This document shows, piece after piece, positions 39,180 to 53,700 of a stretch of 64,000 nucleotides of DNA. The stretch comes from Rhopalosiphum padi (taxonomy: Eukaryota > Arthropoda > Insecta > Hemiptera > Aphididae), in assembly GCF_020882245.1 (NCBI RefSeq), contig NC_083597.1, positions 9,768,581 through 9,832,580 on the forward strand, written 5' to 3'. The position numbers and the translations under genes were made by a program. A model generated the notes under the pieces. It saw only the letters and a list, made by a program, of their open reading frames with translations, searched no databases and was not told the origin of the DNA. Position 1 is the first letter of the stretch, and every line of letters starts with the position of its first letter.

Positions 39180-42100
39180 TGTATATATGATACACATAGC
39201 ACATAAACACATAAAAGTTCCGTTTAAAACAGTTATGAAAAATAAAAACAATTGTCCCATGTCTCATAAATCAAGTTGTGGCGATGGTGTATAAAAAAAA
39301 AATGTATAAAAATGATATACTTTTTAAAAATCAAATTGTTGGAGACAACAATGGCTACGGTGAATATGTCATAAAAACAGATCCAGTTACTTTATAATAT
39401 TCATAAATATTATATTGTATAACCAATCTTAAAAAAAAATCAATTTAAAATGAGAAACAATAAGAAAAATAGTTTTTATTTCTATAGTTATTATTGAGAG
39501 ACTAAAAAAACCTTAAATATTATTAATTTATCGGTTATTTATATTTTGAGAATAATTTTTATAGTTGATAGGTTTTACACCATAATGAAATAAATGAAAT
39601 TGCTAACATAAATGTTTTATTACTATGGAAATATAGTATCGCAAAAAATAAAATATAATGTTTCGTTCAGCTGCTGAAATATAATGTTCTATTTAACCTA
39701 ATGGGGTATGATGAAAACATATAATATTAATTTACAGAGATTTAATTATATTTACAGTAGGTTTTAGGAAAAATTTTCGAGGTGAAATATCAGAGAAAAC
39801 AAGAAACCGGAAGAAAAATAACCAAAATTAAATTGAAAATAAAATATATTCTTTATGTAATTATACTTAACAAATATTATTTTTTTGATTTAATAAAATT
39901 TGTCTATCGATTATTTTTTCCAACACCCTCATAAATTGACCTGCTGACGTAATTTCATTCATATTTGATCACAACAAATATACGATTTGTTTAATTTAAA
40001 TTTTTCATTTAGTAATTTACTTAAACATTATACTATTTAACTATTATGATGATGTAATATTTACTAATATATCATAATATTAGGTACATAGTATATTATT
40101 ATGTCTTAAAAAATAAACAATATTTTTTTTAAATACTATTGTCGAGTTAAAATAAATATATTGTATATTTATATACTAATATATAATCGAATAATTGATT
40201 AATTATTGATCACATATATTATGTATATTTTTCACAACTATTAAATCAAAATATATTATTTATTTTTATGTTAACGATCGAAATATCAAATTATCTACAT
40301 TTATAATACGGCCCAATTATATATTTAAAATATACTTCATTAAATAATCTATTTTTAAAGACTTGCATGAAAAACTTAATCGATATTTGTATATTCATAA
40401 ATAATTTCATTTTAAAAATAATTACCACTAATGTGGTGTCTCTTATATAAAAAAAAACGTACTAAATAATTTATTTATCTTTGGTAGGTTTATTATACTC
40501 GACGGTAGATATTCGTCGTCGTGGTCATTGGTCAAGTTCGACTTGTGACACGTACCAACAATTTATTATCGAAGCGATTAACGATATATTATGCCATCAT
40601 TAAACGTAGTTAATTATAATAATATATATTGGCAATTGGAAAAATATGTATTCAAATAATTGTAAACGTTCACATTTATACCCTAGGGGTGACCATTAGG
40701 TATATTTTATTAACCGTAAAAATAAATGAAGATATTATTTTTATTATTTTAGTTTATATGTGCCCAATGGGCACTGCTCGTGATAAGTATGTATCAAAAA
40801 TTAAACTTGTACCTAACATACCTACTATGAATAGGTATACAAGTATATATTTTGTAACAGATTGTTATGATACGAACCGTTTTAAATAATGATACGGTTT
40901 TAATATATTATAAAATATACATATAGTTTATAGTCGTCCAAACAGCTATTATTATCATTATTATTATTATTTTTTTTTTTTTGAATAACGAGAAGAATTA
41001 TTATTTTAAAACGCGTATCCAATTAAAATTATAAACGGTCGGTTTTTAACATTATCGTGTATAGGTAAGCGATCATTGTGCGCTGCAAAACCGAGAGTGT
41101 AATTCTGTAACGCACTTTTCATATTCATTCCGGTGGCGCTTCTTTTTTACGCGTAACGCATTCACACAGACTCGACATCATACTCTCATTATAATATAGT
41201 ACATATTTATACGTCTTAATAATACCTATACGTCGTGTGCACTTTACTTTCGTCGGATGTGTCGAGTCGAACTGCAGTGCAATATATACGCCCTATATAC
41301 GCCTCTATTCAATAATGATACATAGGTATATGCCTATACTTATACGTTCATATTGTACTGCACACGTGTAATACCATGTTCGACAAAACATGTTCCTATA
41401 TATCTACGAGTAATCTAAATACGTACCTATATGACGCGCTTGAATACCAGACGCGTTTTCGAGTGTGGCGATAGGTTTTTCTTTTTTCTTCTAGTTTATT
41501 CGATTAAACTATATACCTAACACGTGCATATATAATAAAATATGGACCTCTGTGCCTACTCGGTGCATTATAGTTTACAGTAAACAAAATGTGTAAATGT
41601 TCGGGTCCCATTTCACTGTGCAGTGTGCATAATATAGGCTTCGTATTCACCGCAAAACGTTAGATATATGATGGTAGCACCGGTGCACACAACCTTTTAA
41701 CGACGATTCTTAAGACTCTGACACACATCCTGAAATCGAATTTATACCTATACAATATTATAATATATAATTTTCGATTTTACAATATAATATACACGTA
41801 GGTATACAGAAATCGAACCTGACCGCGGATAATAACTTTATTGATAAAAGTGTATGTTTTCTATTATTTGTCATTATGTTTGTTATGACTTATGAATGTT
41901 ATGATTTATGTGCAATCGTGAGTACGCACCGTGAATATTTTAATGTAAGAAAGCAGACGGACAATCGAGCGTGTTCGAAAAACACATGTAATTACGTTAA
42001 TCCTCGGCATTATTATTACACCATTAATAAAAGTGAGAAAATTATACACAGTGAGTGACTTTAAATATATATATAACGCCATTGATGCATGATGCATCTC

Positions 42101-44106
42101 CTTCCGTAAGTTACGTTAAATCGTATGTGTATATATAATTATATATGATAAAATTGTACTCTCACGAATTATTATTAAAATGTTAGTGTTTGAATTAACG
42201 AATTTTGATAACATTAAATTTTATTATTTATTTATTTTCATAAACATGTTTATTTAAGAAAAGAAAAATTATTAGAACTTTTTGTTCACGAGTATACATC
42301 ATAATTTTAATGTACAACGAAACTAAAATACATTACTCTTGATACGTATGACTTATGTTAAATAGTAATAGTGTTATGTTCAAAGAACTTTAGTATTGAT
42401 TAATAGATTGTTCTGTAAATGTCTATGTGAAAAAAATTCCACGCAAGAATAGATTTATAATGTGCCAAATATTTAAAGCAGTAGCTTAAGAATACTTTTA
42501 AATTAATTTTTTAATTATTGTCTTTTAAATGTAGGTACTTACTACGTGTAAAAGCTGTAGATTTAAAATATAAGTATAAAACAAATTATCATTTTTGGTC
42601 GATTGGACTAATTTAATCGTTGCCTTTTTTCGTGTTTTCTTTTACTTCGGAAAAATAAACAAACCCATTGTACCTTGTACCACTTCGAACAAATCCGCCC
42701 GTTGCCACGCCTGTTTAATCCTACTTTATAATCTCATAATGACTGCACTATTAAATCATATATATATATATATAATTAGCTCAATTTTCATCTCTTTAGG
42801 TGTATACCAACCGTGTAATTTGATTATATATATATATTATAATACATAGTATTCGATATAATAAAGTTATTTTTAAATATCTGAAAAAAATAAAAATAAT
42901 ATAACAATTATATCTTGAGGAAATGTTGATAAACAAAAATTATTTACTTTAAATTGTCCTTAAAGCAACATGTGACTATAGCCTATGGATACATTTCTAT
43001 AAAGAAAACCCGTCAAAATCAAATTCGATCGATTATAGGACCCATCCGTGTATACATAATTAGACCTTTCGACGAGCACTAAACATATATTATATATAAT
43101 AATATTATAGACATTATAGACAGCAAAAAAACAATACATTGATTTGTCCCTATATTCTTGCATAATATTAATACTTACAAATATCGATACTAGCTGCGAG
43201 TTGTGGTTTGCGGTATATAGATGTATAGGTGCTTACACGAATGATATTTCCGTTTGAATACTTAGGGTTAGGTTGGGTGGCGGTGACGGCGCCTGTGGGT
43301 TTGATATGTATATTATTATATGCCTTAATAATATATAGGTTCAATAGGAACGTATATAATAATATATATTATATGTATTACACGCTATTTTTTTCGCACA
43401 TTATTATTAAATTCCAAAACAAAATATGTGAGTGTACACGTGCTTCTGTGTGTGTGTGTGTCGTAGATCATTGTTATTGTGCGACGAGCCGACGAATAAG
43501 AAAAGATGTACGCTTTTCCATTTGTCGTAGTACGTGTGTGCTCCATATATTATACATTATATTATACCTACAGCGGGCGCGCGATATCGGTTGACCGAAT
43601 AATAATTATCATTTAATCACCGCGGTCCGAACATGATTGTGAGTGTATGATACCTATATTATACGACTTGTCTGGAATGAAACCTATATAACATAACGTA
43701 TACGGCAGTAGCGTAGTCAGAATTTCTGAAAGGAGAGAGAGGTCAAAAAACATTCAAAAACACATTTTTTTTTACTGTTAACTTTATATTTTTTTTTCAT
43801 ATAGCATAACTAATAATATGTATGCCAACATGAACAAATCTATTGTTATCAAAGTAATTATATCTCCTCTTTTTCTTAAACTTATAGCCATAGTAATATT
43901 CTCCTTTTCAATCACGCATCAGCTGCTATTTCCTATTGTTTTGTGCGTATATATATAATGTTTATTAAAAAATTATATTGATACAAAATTCAACATAATA
44001 CTGATAACATTTTATGATTATAATAAAACAAATCCATTACAGATCATTTTTTTTATTTATATTTTACCTACCTCCGAGGTATAATGATCATACATATGAT
44101 ATTAAA

Positions 44107-44652
44107 CAGGGTAATTATTTTAATAGTAAACACTCATTATCTCAAAAAATATTGACTTTTTTTTAAAAATATTCCTTTTACATTATTTTTCACTATTTTG
44201 ATGTTATTGCTGAATATTTTTCTGAGAATTTTTATTTACAAATAATGAAATAACAAATAATTAATTTATACTTATATAATTATTCAAAAAATTAATGATG
44301 AGTGAATAAGTGAACTAACATTTTGCGGGATACTTATCACCACTTTACCAGTTCATCTATAATTTAAACTTTAAAGTTTAGATATTTAGTTTTATAACTA
44401 TAATTAACTAGGTACTCGCTCAAAATTCAATATTTATAGATACAGATATTTTGCTTATGAATATAAAATTCAATTGTGTTTTTGAAAAAAATAGAACATT
44501 TATACAAAAACCGCTACGATAAAAAATTGTAAAAAATTCAATTCTATTTTTCAAAATATGTCGTTATGTTAGGACTTGAAATTATGTATAAAAAAAAAAT
44601 TTAAAATACTTTTCGAGATGATGAATGTTGGCTGTACTAAAACAATTACCTG
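44107..44652. mobile_element. TIR element, family A copy 2 (546 bp)
   Basis: The left end CAGGGTAATTATTTTAATAG and the inverted right end CAGGTAATTGTTTTAGTACA match. Both run on to a CATTAT/CATCATCTC motif. The right flank is TA and the left flank AA, so one flank has mutated or the insertion is old. ATATTCCTTTTACAT inside the left end is shared with copy 1. More diverged than the other copies; no coding capacity. Confidence 0.7.
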
Positions 44653-47490
44653 TATATATTATACTGTATACGAAATAAACGAATCGGAAGTAACTGTCAA
44701 TATTCGTGTAATAATGTAGTAGGCATCGTCTGCGTGCCCACTAACTCTCCTCCGGTCCGCGAACAATCGGTTTTACGTTTAACGGTACATAACGTCTCCA
44801 TCGCGAACTCTATTTATACGCCGATACCTATTATAATACGAGTATAAATGAGTGTGCGCGCGCATTATATTGTACCTACATACGACGACAATGCGATAGC
44901 GTAAAAAGGCAACATTTATCGGCGAAAACGACGTGTAGCCGACCGTTTAAGGACATGGCGCGGTGGCGACTCGGACAAAACTCAATGATATATATTATTA
45001 CTATTATGTACCTATTGGTGTACAACATACGTACGCATAGGTAAATTGTCATTATTGTCCGTTTCAATATAAAGGTACGCGTTACGTCACGCCGGGGCGA
45101 TTAACGCGTCCCATTAGGTAGATCATAATATTATTATTAGTGTAGAAACTGGTCGGGGAAATGAAATAAAAACAGTAAATAAATAAAACAGACAAATGAC
45201 ACGCTGCTTGGGGCCGGTAGCGCTGCATGCAGCGCAATAAACGAAACCGTAGGACGACTGCTGAAGTTGGAATAGCTATAATGTACATTGTATTTATGTA
45301 TATTATTATTTATTATATTTTAAGTATGGGCACTGTGTACACTATACATAAATGCAGACTACAGAAGTCAGAGGTATATTGTGCGTGTATAAATTATACA
45401 ACTTAATACGATTATACTATATTATGTTGTAACATCATTTGGAACAAATATTGCAAATATTTTCAAATGAAAACTCAAGAATATGGAACAACAAATTCTC
45501 CGCGGTTTGTGAGAAACTTTGTCATAAATACACTAAGATTAATCCAAAACTTTAAGACCTCGTTAAAATTTTGGATGAAAGTTTCTTCAAATCCATATTT
45601 TACAATAAGTCAGCAGGTTCAACGCACTACCGTCTCGACATGAGAACCACCACTCCAACGCTGCACAAAACGAGGGCGCTCTCATGACTTAATTACCTAT
45701 TTAAACTCTATTTAACCTATATATTATATTAATAGTTATGCTAATCACTTGGTCACTGCTCCATTACTACAATCAATTAATTTTATTTATTGCAGTTAGT
45801 AAGACGAAACATATACATATTTTTCATCCCTATAGATATAGACAGCGCAAGCTAGGAATGTCTTATTGTATAAAAAAAAAAAAAATGTGTAACATCCGAT
45901 GATCGTATGGTTAGGTCAGTACTACATGCGTAGTAATATGCTCTTGTCCGAGTAGAAACCAGTCGTATGATAATATTATAATACGACGCGGCAGAGATGT
46001 GTAACCGAGATACGCGCGCGCTTTTAATTCGACTGTTATAAACTTATAAACCGTTTGATTTTATTTATAAGTCTTATTCGTAAGTCGTGTACAATAGTAT
46101 TATAAGAGTACCTACCTACCTACCTTACGCGTCGACCGATGACACGCTCGAAATACATAATAATATTAAACATCGCCGCCGATATACACAATAATAATAT
46201 ATCGACTGTATGGTGCGGCGCATAAACGTTCAATTAAAAATAACAGTCTCACGTTATAGATTTCCAACTGAGATAACATGTATAAATTTACGTATTATAC
46301 ATGAGTATCGTTTTAGATAGTAAAACTGTGTGTGTACTGTGTAGAGTTAATGAAACATTATAAACACGACCTATTTCCGCGGTCGTCATAAATTACTGGC
46401 GATCAATAAAAACATACATTTATACGCGCGTATCGAAAAAACATAGAATTTTTTTTTACCGTCAGTCGGAACGGTATTTAAACGACGTATATATACACCA
46501 TATAGGCATGTTTACTCGCAGGGGATACAGTCACTTCTTAGGCCCGTCTTGGTGGGTGTGTGTCGCGAGACTTTCATCGTCGTGACGCTTACCACACCAC
46601 ACTATACAATAATAATACATAATAATCAGTGACGTGTTGAACATAAGTGCCGAATGATGGTAATTTAACGGAAACTTAGAGAAAAAAACTGAGGGAAGAT
46701 GATCGGTGAGATGTCCGTGTTATATTTGTATAGGTATATGTACTTATTAAAGTGAATTGTTGTTACAATATTTTTGATGAATGTTTAATCATTATTATTT
46801 ATTATATTAATAAATAAACTGATCACTTTGTTTTGTGGCCATAATAAAAAATATCACGCGTCACTGATGATAATATAACATCGTTAATTGATGTTCAAGT
46901 GGACAACATCTCAGAAAAAGTAAGTTATCGTTGGCTTAGTGGATATTTACCAGTTAGCATAATGTTATTGTAGTATCTTATAGTATTGTATGACCAATAA
47001 TAAAATATAATAAAAATATTACAGAAGAATATAACAAGTCATATTTTTGTCATATTTTCTGGTAGGTAGCATATTACAGTCAACATTAAAGACATTATAC
47101 CTATAATCTAATGCAGTTACAAGTACTAACCCAATAATTATCAATTAAAAATAAGTAAAAACTCGAAAAGGTAAAATAAGTTATTTGCCAAAATTAAATT
47201 GTTAATTTTTACAAAATCCAAAGACATATTTTATGGCTTAGAAACAAATATAGATGTCTGTATCGCTAAATAATACCGACATAAGAGTTCATTAAAAAAA
47301 AATTATTTATGCATATTTATACAAGATTATAAGATTTCTACTAATAACATATCTGGGAGCGGGCAAAAATATATATTTTCACCCTTCCCCCCCACACAAA
47401 CACACACTCACACACTCATCATAATTATAACATAGATTATAATATTATTCTCCAGTTCAATCGTCTATGAATCTATGATATTATAAAAGA
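44653..47490 (+). other. Presumed gene 2 intron 1, third part
   Basis: CpG-richer at 44.70-45.29 and 45.90-46.60 kb, AT-rich between and after. 45430-45700 is unusually complex for this window and may be an old retroelement fragment, but no reading frame survives. 47355-47420 is C- and CA-rich (a CCCTTCCCCCCC run, then CACACA). Confidence 0.45.
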
Positions 47491-47792
47491 ATGTCAGCGT
47501 ACTATTTGTTTTCTCTATCTGACTCACGTGCAACTTAGCAAATTTTACGTTCACAATAATGACTAAGATGTATAAACAATTTCCAATTTTAAAATACTCA
47601 TAACTCGCTTTAAAATTAAAATATACTAAAACGCTTAAGAGATGCCCTAGATAATGTTCTTAACTTTAAATTGTATAAAAGGTCATTTCACTCTAGTTTG
47701 AGAAATTAATATGGTTATAATCATTATTGTGAACGTAAAATTTGCTATGTTGCGCGTGGGTTAGAGAGAGATAATAAATACTACGCTGACAT
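47491..47792. mobile_element. MITE with 72-bp terminal inverted repeats (302 bp)
   Basis: The left arm 47491-47562 (starting ATGTCAGCGTACTATTTG) and right arm 47792-47721 (starting ATGTCAGCGTAGTATTTA when reversed) are inverted copies with about 8 differences in 72 positions. The innermost 28 or so bases (GCAAATTTTACGTTCACAAT onward) are identical. Spacer about 158 bp, AT-rich, non-coding. The flanking duplication is not clear, so the superfamily is undetermined. It is the best preserved inverted repeat in the window. Confidence 0.85.
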
Positions 47793-50700
47793 CCTCTTAA
47801 GATTATTTCATACTTTTATATTTACACTATAATATCAAGATGTACGTTACTGATATTATAAATTAACCGGTATTTAGCATGTATCGTTCGGATGTGTATG
47901 TTTGCCGTTCTTACAGTATTCCTATATATAGACATTAAAACACTATGATTAGGCAACATATTATAACATGGAATATTAATTACTGATCATATTTAATTTT
48001 AGAGTTGTGAATAAATTACGTATAGAAACCAGGATGTTTGGGTATATGTTTTTACTCGTCAAATGTATAGGTACCTAATGTATACTACCTATATGTTTTT
48101 GCACGAGTATATTATAATATTTTTTAATTTTATTTGATTATTTTAAAAATTATAAATTATTTTGTTTTTAATTTAATTCTTCTATACATTTAATATTATA
48201 ATATTTTATACACGATTTACTACAATCTACCAACACCGAAACGTATATATTATTTAATATATACAAATAATGTCAACATTTTAAACTGTTTTAAAATGCA
48301 CAATAATTTACAAATACGTATGTATGATACAATCTATTACAGAAAACACTAAAGCAATATTGTTTAAAATTATATGTTTGATATTTAATATTAAATATAA
48401 AAACGATTTGAACTGTAGAGTTCAAAAGGTATATAATATAGTATTAAAAAATTATTTTTCATTATTTTTAAATCCTTTTTTAAATATTTATTTTATGGCC
48501 GTTTTTTACGATATTTTTTTCCTATCACTTATGTGTGTTGTGGCATCATATTTCAAATTAATACACCTACCGTTAATAGCTACTTAGCACTAAAACAGCC
48601 GAACGCAAATAAATCATTGATGATTTGGATCGCATCGCGTGCGTTCCAACCCATGATAGCAAACAGCTAGTATAAAGAATTTTGATTCATTATCGAATAC
48701 ATCGTTTCAAACGGTTATAGGTATACAATATTATATTTTTAAATAAATTTATATACGCGTACCATCTATATAGGGTCATTGAAACGAGTTGGTTTAAAGG
48801 ACTTTTGATCGCACACGCTTACGATAGTTATTTTAAAATATTATGCATACAATATATTACTAACACTCACCATCATACGACACCACACCATGATGGTACC
48901 TTATATGGAAAACTGTAACGATACGAATGATAAACTAAAACACTTTGAGAAAATTGTAGTTGTAGGTATGTAATATTTAATTAATATAAAATGTAGGTGT
49001 ATTAATTGTGGGCTTGTGCACGAGGTACGGAAATAATTACCTAATATTAATAATCAATGTTAACAATAGATAATAATGTTAATCATATTATATAACAATA
49101 GAGTAAATGTACGAAGAGAAGGAAAGAAATAACATAATGTATTAAAATTATATTATAAACATTATGTAAATCAAGGTAAGCAAATGTATGTAAGGTTAAT
49201 GAAAGAACGAACAATTTTGAATTTTGTCAATGAAGACATTTGAAGTATTATTTAATAAGAAAAACGTGTTAATAAGCATTAACGAATTATATATGCAGTA
49301 TTATTTGTTTAAAAATGTATGAGTATAGTTAATAATTCTACACAAATCTTAAAATAATCGTATAATTTTAAAATTAACACTTTTTAGCTATAGTTTTTCA
49401 ATGTAACGTGACATACCTACGTTAAAATAAATCAATCAACGTTAAAGATTAAAATACTGCTTTTACGTTATATTGAGTCTCAAAATTACCATAACCCGAG
49501 GAGATTTTGTTAAATGTGATTTTAATACTTCTTGGTCGGTTACTGCTTGTTAAGGTCGTTGCAAATGATTGTTTTCGTAGTTACTAAATAATATTATGAT
49601 ATTCATTGCACCCAGCTAATTTCATTTCAATATAAATGATAATTTTTACGGAAACAAAAAAAAATATATTTCAAAAATTGTCTTTATAGATTAAAGTGGA
49701 AAAACCATTTGTACCTACTATCTAGTATAGGTACCAACTATTATTTTTGAATCGCAATAATAAAGACAATGTCTAAGTACAAGGTATTGTATATTTCCGG
49801 TCTCAATATTCTATCTATACTTAACATGTTATTATAAGAGATATTAATCAATCGATTATAGTGTCCGAAAGGAGGAAGAAGTTGAATAGTGACAGTTTAT
49901 CGTCGTAGTTTCTGGAAACATCAGTCAAACTGGATAAATAAATATTATACCAGATGAAACTAAATTATTACTTCAGCTCTTCCAGTAACTTGTTTTACAG
50001 GAAAAACTTTTAGTACACTTAGTTAAGTAAAAATGTGGACAAGAAATACTAATGGTGATATTCAACTAAATGGTTTATGGTATAAATGTATATAATATCT
50101 GTTCATTAGAAGAATTATTCTAAACTGCATAAGCCCTAAGCTGATTGACGAAATAATAATCGATATTGAAATGCTACCTCGTAAAACGAAACAGTTGATT
50201 AGTCATTAAAGAATTTTTTATAATTTTAATATTAATTTACAGTTTATTAAGAAAATTATATTTGTAAATTTGTAATAGATAATCATATTTAATAAATATA
50301 AACACATCTTAATGATTTAATTTGTTAACTTTTCAAGTTTTAACAAGTATGTTAATTATTCGTTAGTATTACAAATTACAATTCTATACAGTAATTAGAC
50401 ATAAGCATAAAATTGAGAAATAGACGAACCGAGTGAATATAAAGTAATTTTAATTGTTTTCTGTTAGTTTATTAATATGAACATGCAATCATCTAAAAAC
50501 ACATAATTTTAAAATAGTATAATTAAATACATAAAAATAAATTTTTTAGTTGTCCCTCCTTTCAAAAAATTGAGATACCGTTATCTATCGATACATTATC
50601 GTTATCGTGTTTCAAACAAATTATTACAATTAATACGTTATAGATTAAAATGTTTTAAATCTAAGATAATGTTATTATTTATAAAAAAAAATGTGGTTTG

Positions 50701-53700
50701 CGCCTTCAACTAAAAGTGTTGCAACTTTACTTACACGGTTGTATATACTATAATAATGTTGAAATACGGCGCGTAGTTGGTTTATTTATTGAATGGTATT
50801 GCTTTCATGTAATATTATAATATGCACCATTTTCATTAGTTCATCATCATTCGTCAATGTCCCACACAAATAAGTGTTTATGTCGAGATATTAATTATTA
50901 AAAAAATTGTATGATGAATAAGATAGTGTTGAAGAAGGATTCATGTTCAAGTTCACTATTTTTCAGAAAAGTTAAAAACTAATTTTAGACCCGATACTTG
51001 TTCATGAGCTCCTATTTTTTTCTCAAATAAAATAACATAGTCAAGATAGTATAAATTGTCGCGATAGAAAATACTATACAATATTTATGTATAAATCTAA
51101 AATTATCAATAATGGACTGATTATTTTTCCCAAACACTGTTTTTTTTTTATTAATTTATTTTTAAATATTTTATTATACACTTAAATTAAAGCGTATTCA
51201 TAATATATTTTAATGTCTTTTTTTATGAAAAATCGTTTTTCTCTCACAAAAAAAAAAAGAAAATTTTAATTAGTTTAACTTAAAACTGAATTTTTATCAC
51301 TACTCATAAGTTATGAACTTTTTTTTATTTATCCACCAAACGAAACATTTTATATTTTGGTCTAAATACTCTAAATAGTAAATGGGATTAAAATGATTTA
51401 TTTAAAATATAATATTTTTTTGTGAGATAACTATAAGTTTTCTTTGCAGTAACGTTATTTTTTGGTTTTTATTGGCCAATGCTAAATTTTAACCTATAGT
51501 AAATTTTAATACTAACGATTGTCGACACAAGTATATGGTTTTTCTCATAATCTATATAATTAAATGTTTATGAAATAAAAAATATAAAATAAATATGTTT
51601 ACGAACCATAATGTAAAAATATAATACATAGGTAAAATAATCAATACTATATTTAGTCATAAATATAGAATATTTTTATACATAACACTATTTTATCAAA
51701 ACTTTTTTTCTTTTGCAAAAATGCAATTAGATCATCTAATTCCATAGATTCTAAAAATCAGTTTAGTAAGCATTTAAAATTTAAGCTGGAGCAAACTCCC
51801 CTTTTAATACCCTCCCCCCCAAAAAAAAAAAAAAATATATTCCTATTAAAAAGTATGAATAACTTATCAAACAATATTTAATAATGATATTACCACCCAT
51901 CATTAATGATTACTAATAACTAAAACAATATTTAACTTGTGATACAATAATGATGAGATAATTTAATCAAACCATTCAAGTTGTGATTTCTAAATTAAAA
52001 TGTTTTCTATTATTAGATTTAATACTGACACAATAGTTTATTACCTAAGTCTGTTACACTTGATATTATTTTTATATCTGACATTTAAAACGGTAAACCA
52101 GTCAGGCCACAATAAATGATAATTCTAGTACCTATGTCTATTTAAATATTTATATTTTTTTTAAATATTTATTACATTGTTCTAATTACTTTCAGAAATC
52201 TACGGACTGTGTAGGTATTTAAAATATTTAAATATAAATTTAATTAGGTACACCAATAAATATATAAATGTGAAGAGTAGCAATAGGTATCAAAAATATT
52301 GGCAAACCATAATAATATACAATGATGAGATTAAAAAAAAATATATTACAATAACTATTCTGCTTATTTAAAACAGACATTAAAAAAAAAAGACAAAATA
52401 ATCAATTTAATGTAGAAAAAACTCTAATTCTATTTATGTAATTTATTTAATTTTTTTAATCTAAAATATTAAATTAATATTTTGTAATATTCAATGTTGT
52501 TTGTTATCAATATAAAATAGTTTATAGTGTTTATACAAGTATCTTTTTAACTCAAATGTTTATATTTTACCAAAGATTTTCTTAACATTCTGAACATCAC
52601 GTCTGGTGTTTATTTTTCTAAATGACAACAAAATTTAATTTCGTTGATTTCTCTCTCCCATCACAATGAGTTCATATTAATTGTATATACCCACACTTTT
52701 TAACACATACCTACTTCATTTCACATTAAGGTCACTGGAAAGTGATATTAAACAAGGAGTTAAGTGTAGGCAATCAAAGTGATTTCACTGAAATAATGTG
52801 TGTAGACTCTAGAATCATATGTGACGAAAACTAAAATGAAAACAAGTTTAAATTAATAATACTCTTGAACCAAGTTTTGAATTGTATATTTTTCATTTTT
52901 AAAAATACTGTTATACGTGTACTTATATTTTTAATTGAATTATTTTGTTCTTTCTTGGCAAGAATCCAAAATGATGTAAAACGTAAATAGTTTATAATAT
53001 AATAATATAATAGTATAACCGGGTTATTCATTATTCAATAGACCGGTAGTTCTCATATTACCAATAGTTAAAAAATATATAACTTTTATGAATAATAAAT
53101 AGTGTGAATAAAAAATAAATAAATCATTTAAAAAAATGAAAAATCTTTCAAAAATATATTTCCAACTCTCGTATTTCAACCCTATATGGCTATATGTATC
53201 ATACAAATGTAAAAAATAATAATAAGTTCATTGATCGAATATAAAAAAATTGCATTGCGATTTTTATTTAACAATGAATTTATATTATTTTTTCCACTTC
53301 GTTGCCCGTGCTCATTGTCAGTTTCATGATAGGTGATAAAAAAAACTGTGCTAAAATAAAATTATAAAATATTGTCCATTCAAGAAAGATATAGCAAATT
53401 ATAACCATTTAGTTCTTTGAGTATGTTTTGAATACCTACTATTTTCCAAATTAATTTCAAACATTTAAATAACTTATGCTCATACTCGTATACTTAATGT
53501 TTATGCAATATTAAAAAATTAACTTAAATAACATAAACTTATGCTAATTAAGAGAATTAGACAAAATTAGTAGGTGATTTTAAAAATAAAATTTAAAACA
53601 TTTGTGTTTTAATTGGATTTTAGTTTACACCATGAGAAGTTTCTATAAGCTAATAATGCTATTAATTATAAATACTAGCGTAATTAGCATAATAGTTAAC

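Larger units (their letters stand above)
32678..44106 (+). other. Presumed gene 2 intron 1, second part
   Basis: No exon supported. Holds a short ATA microsatellite at 32752-32770, CpG-richer blocks at 32.8-33.7, 35.57-36.56 and 41.04-41.72 kb, AT-rich repeat-like DNA at 37.33-37.80 and 39.0-40.5 kb, and CA/TA microsatellites at 39119-39179. The stretch 43706-43760 (CAGTAGCGTAGTCAGAATTT) looks like the end of an old transposable element. Confidence 0.45.

Noticed and set aside
40520..40550. Short palindrome CAAGTTCGACTTG
   Set aside because: A 5-bp stem with a 3-base loop; too short to claim structure or function.
41740..41830. GGTTCGATTTC on the minus strand, like a tRNA B box
   Set aside because: No matching A box, acceptor stem or anticodon arm at the proper distance.
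43229..43594. 121-codon plus frame with hydrophobic stretches
   Set aside because: Passes through a GT microsatellite and TA-rich simple repeats; hydrophobicity comes from T-rich codons, with no splice sites or family features.
48611..48626. AAATCATTGATGATTT inverted repeat
   Set aside because: Seven-base arms in AT-rich DNA are expected by chance in 64 kb.
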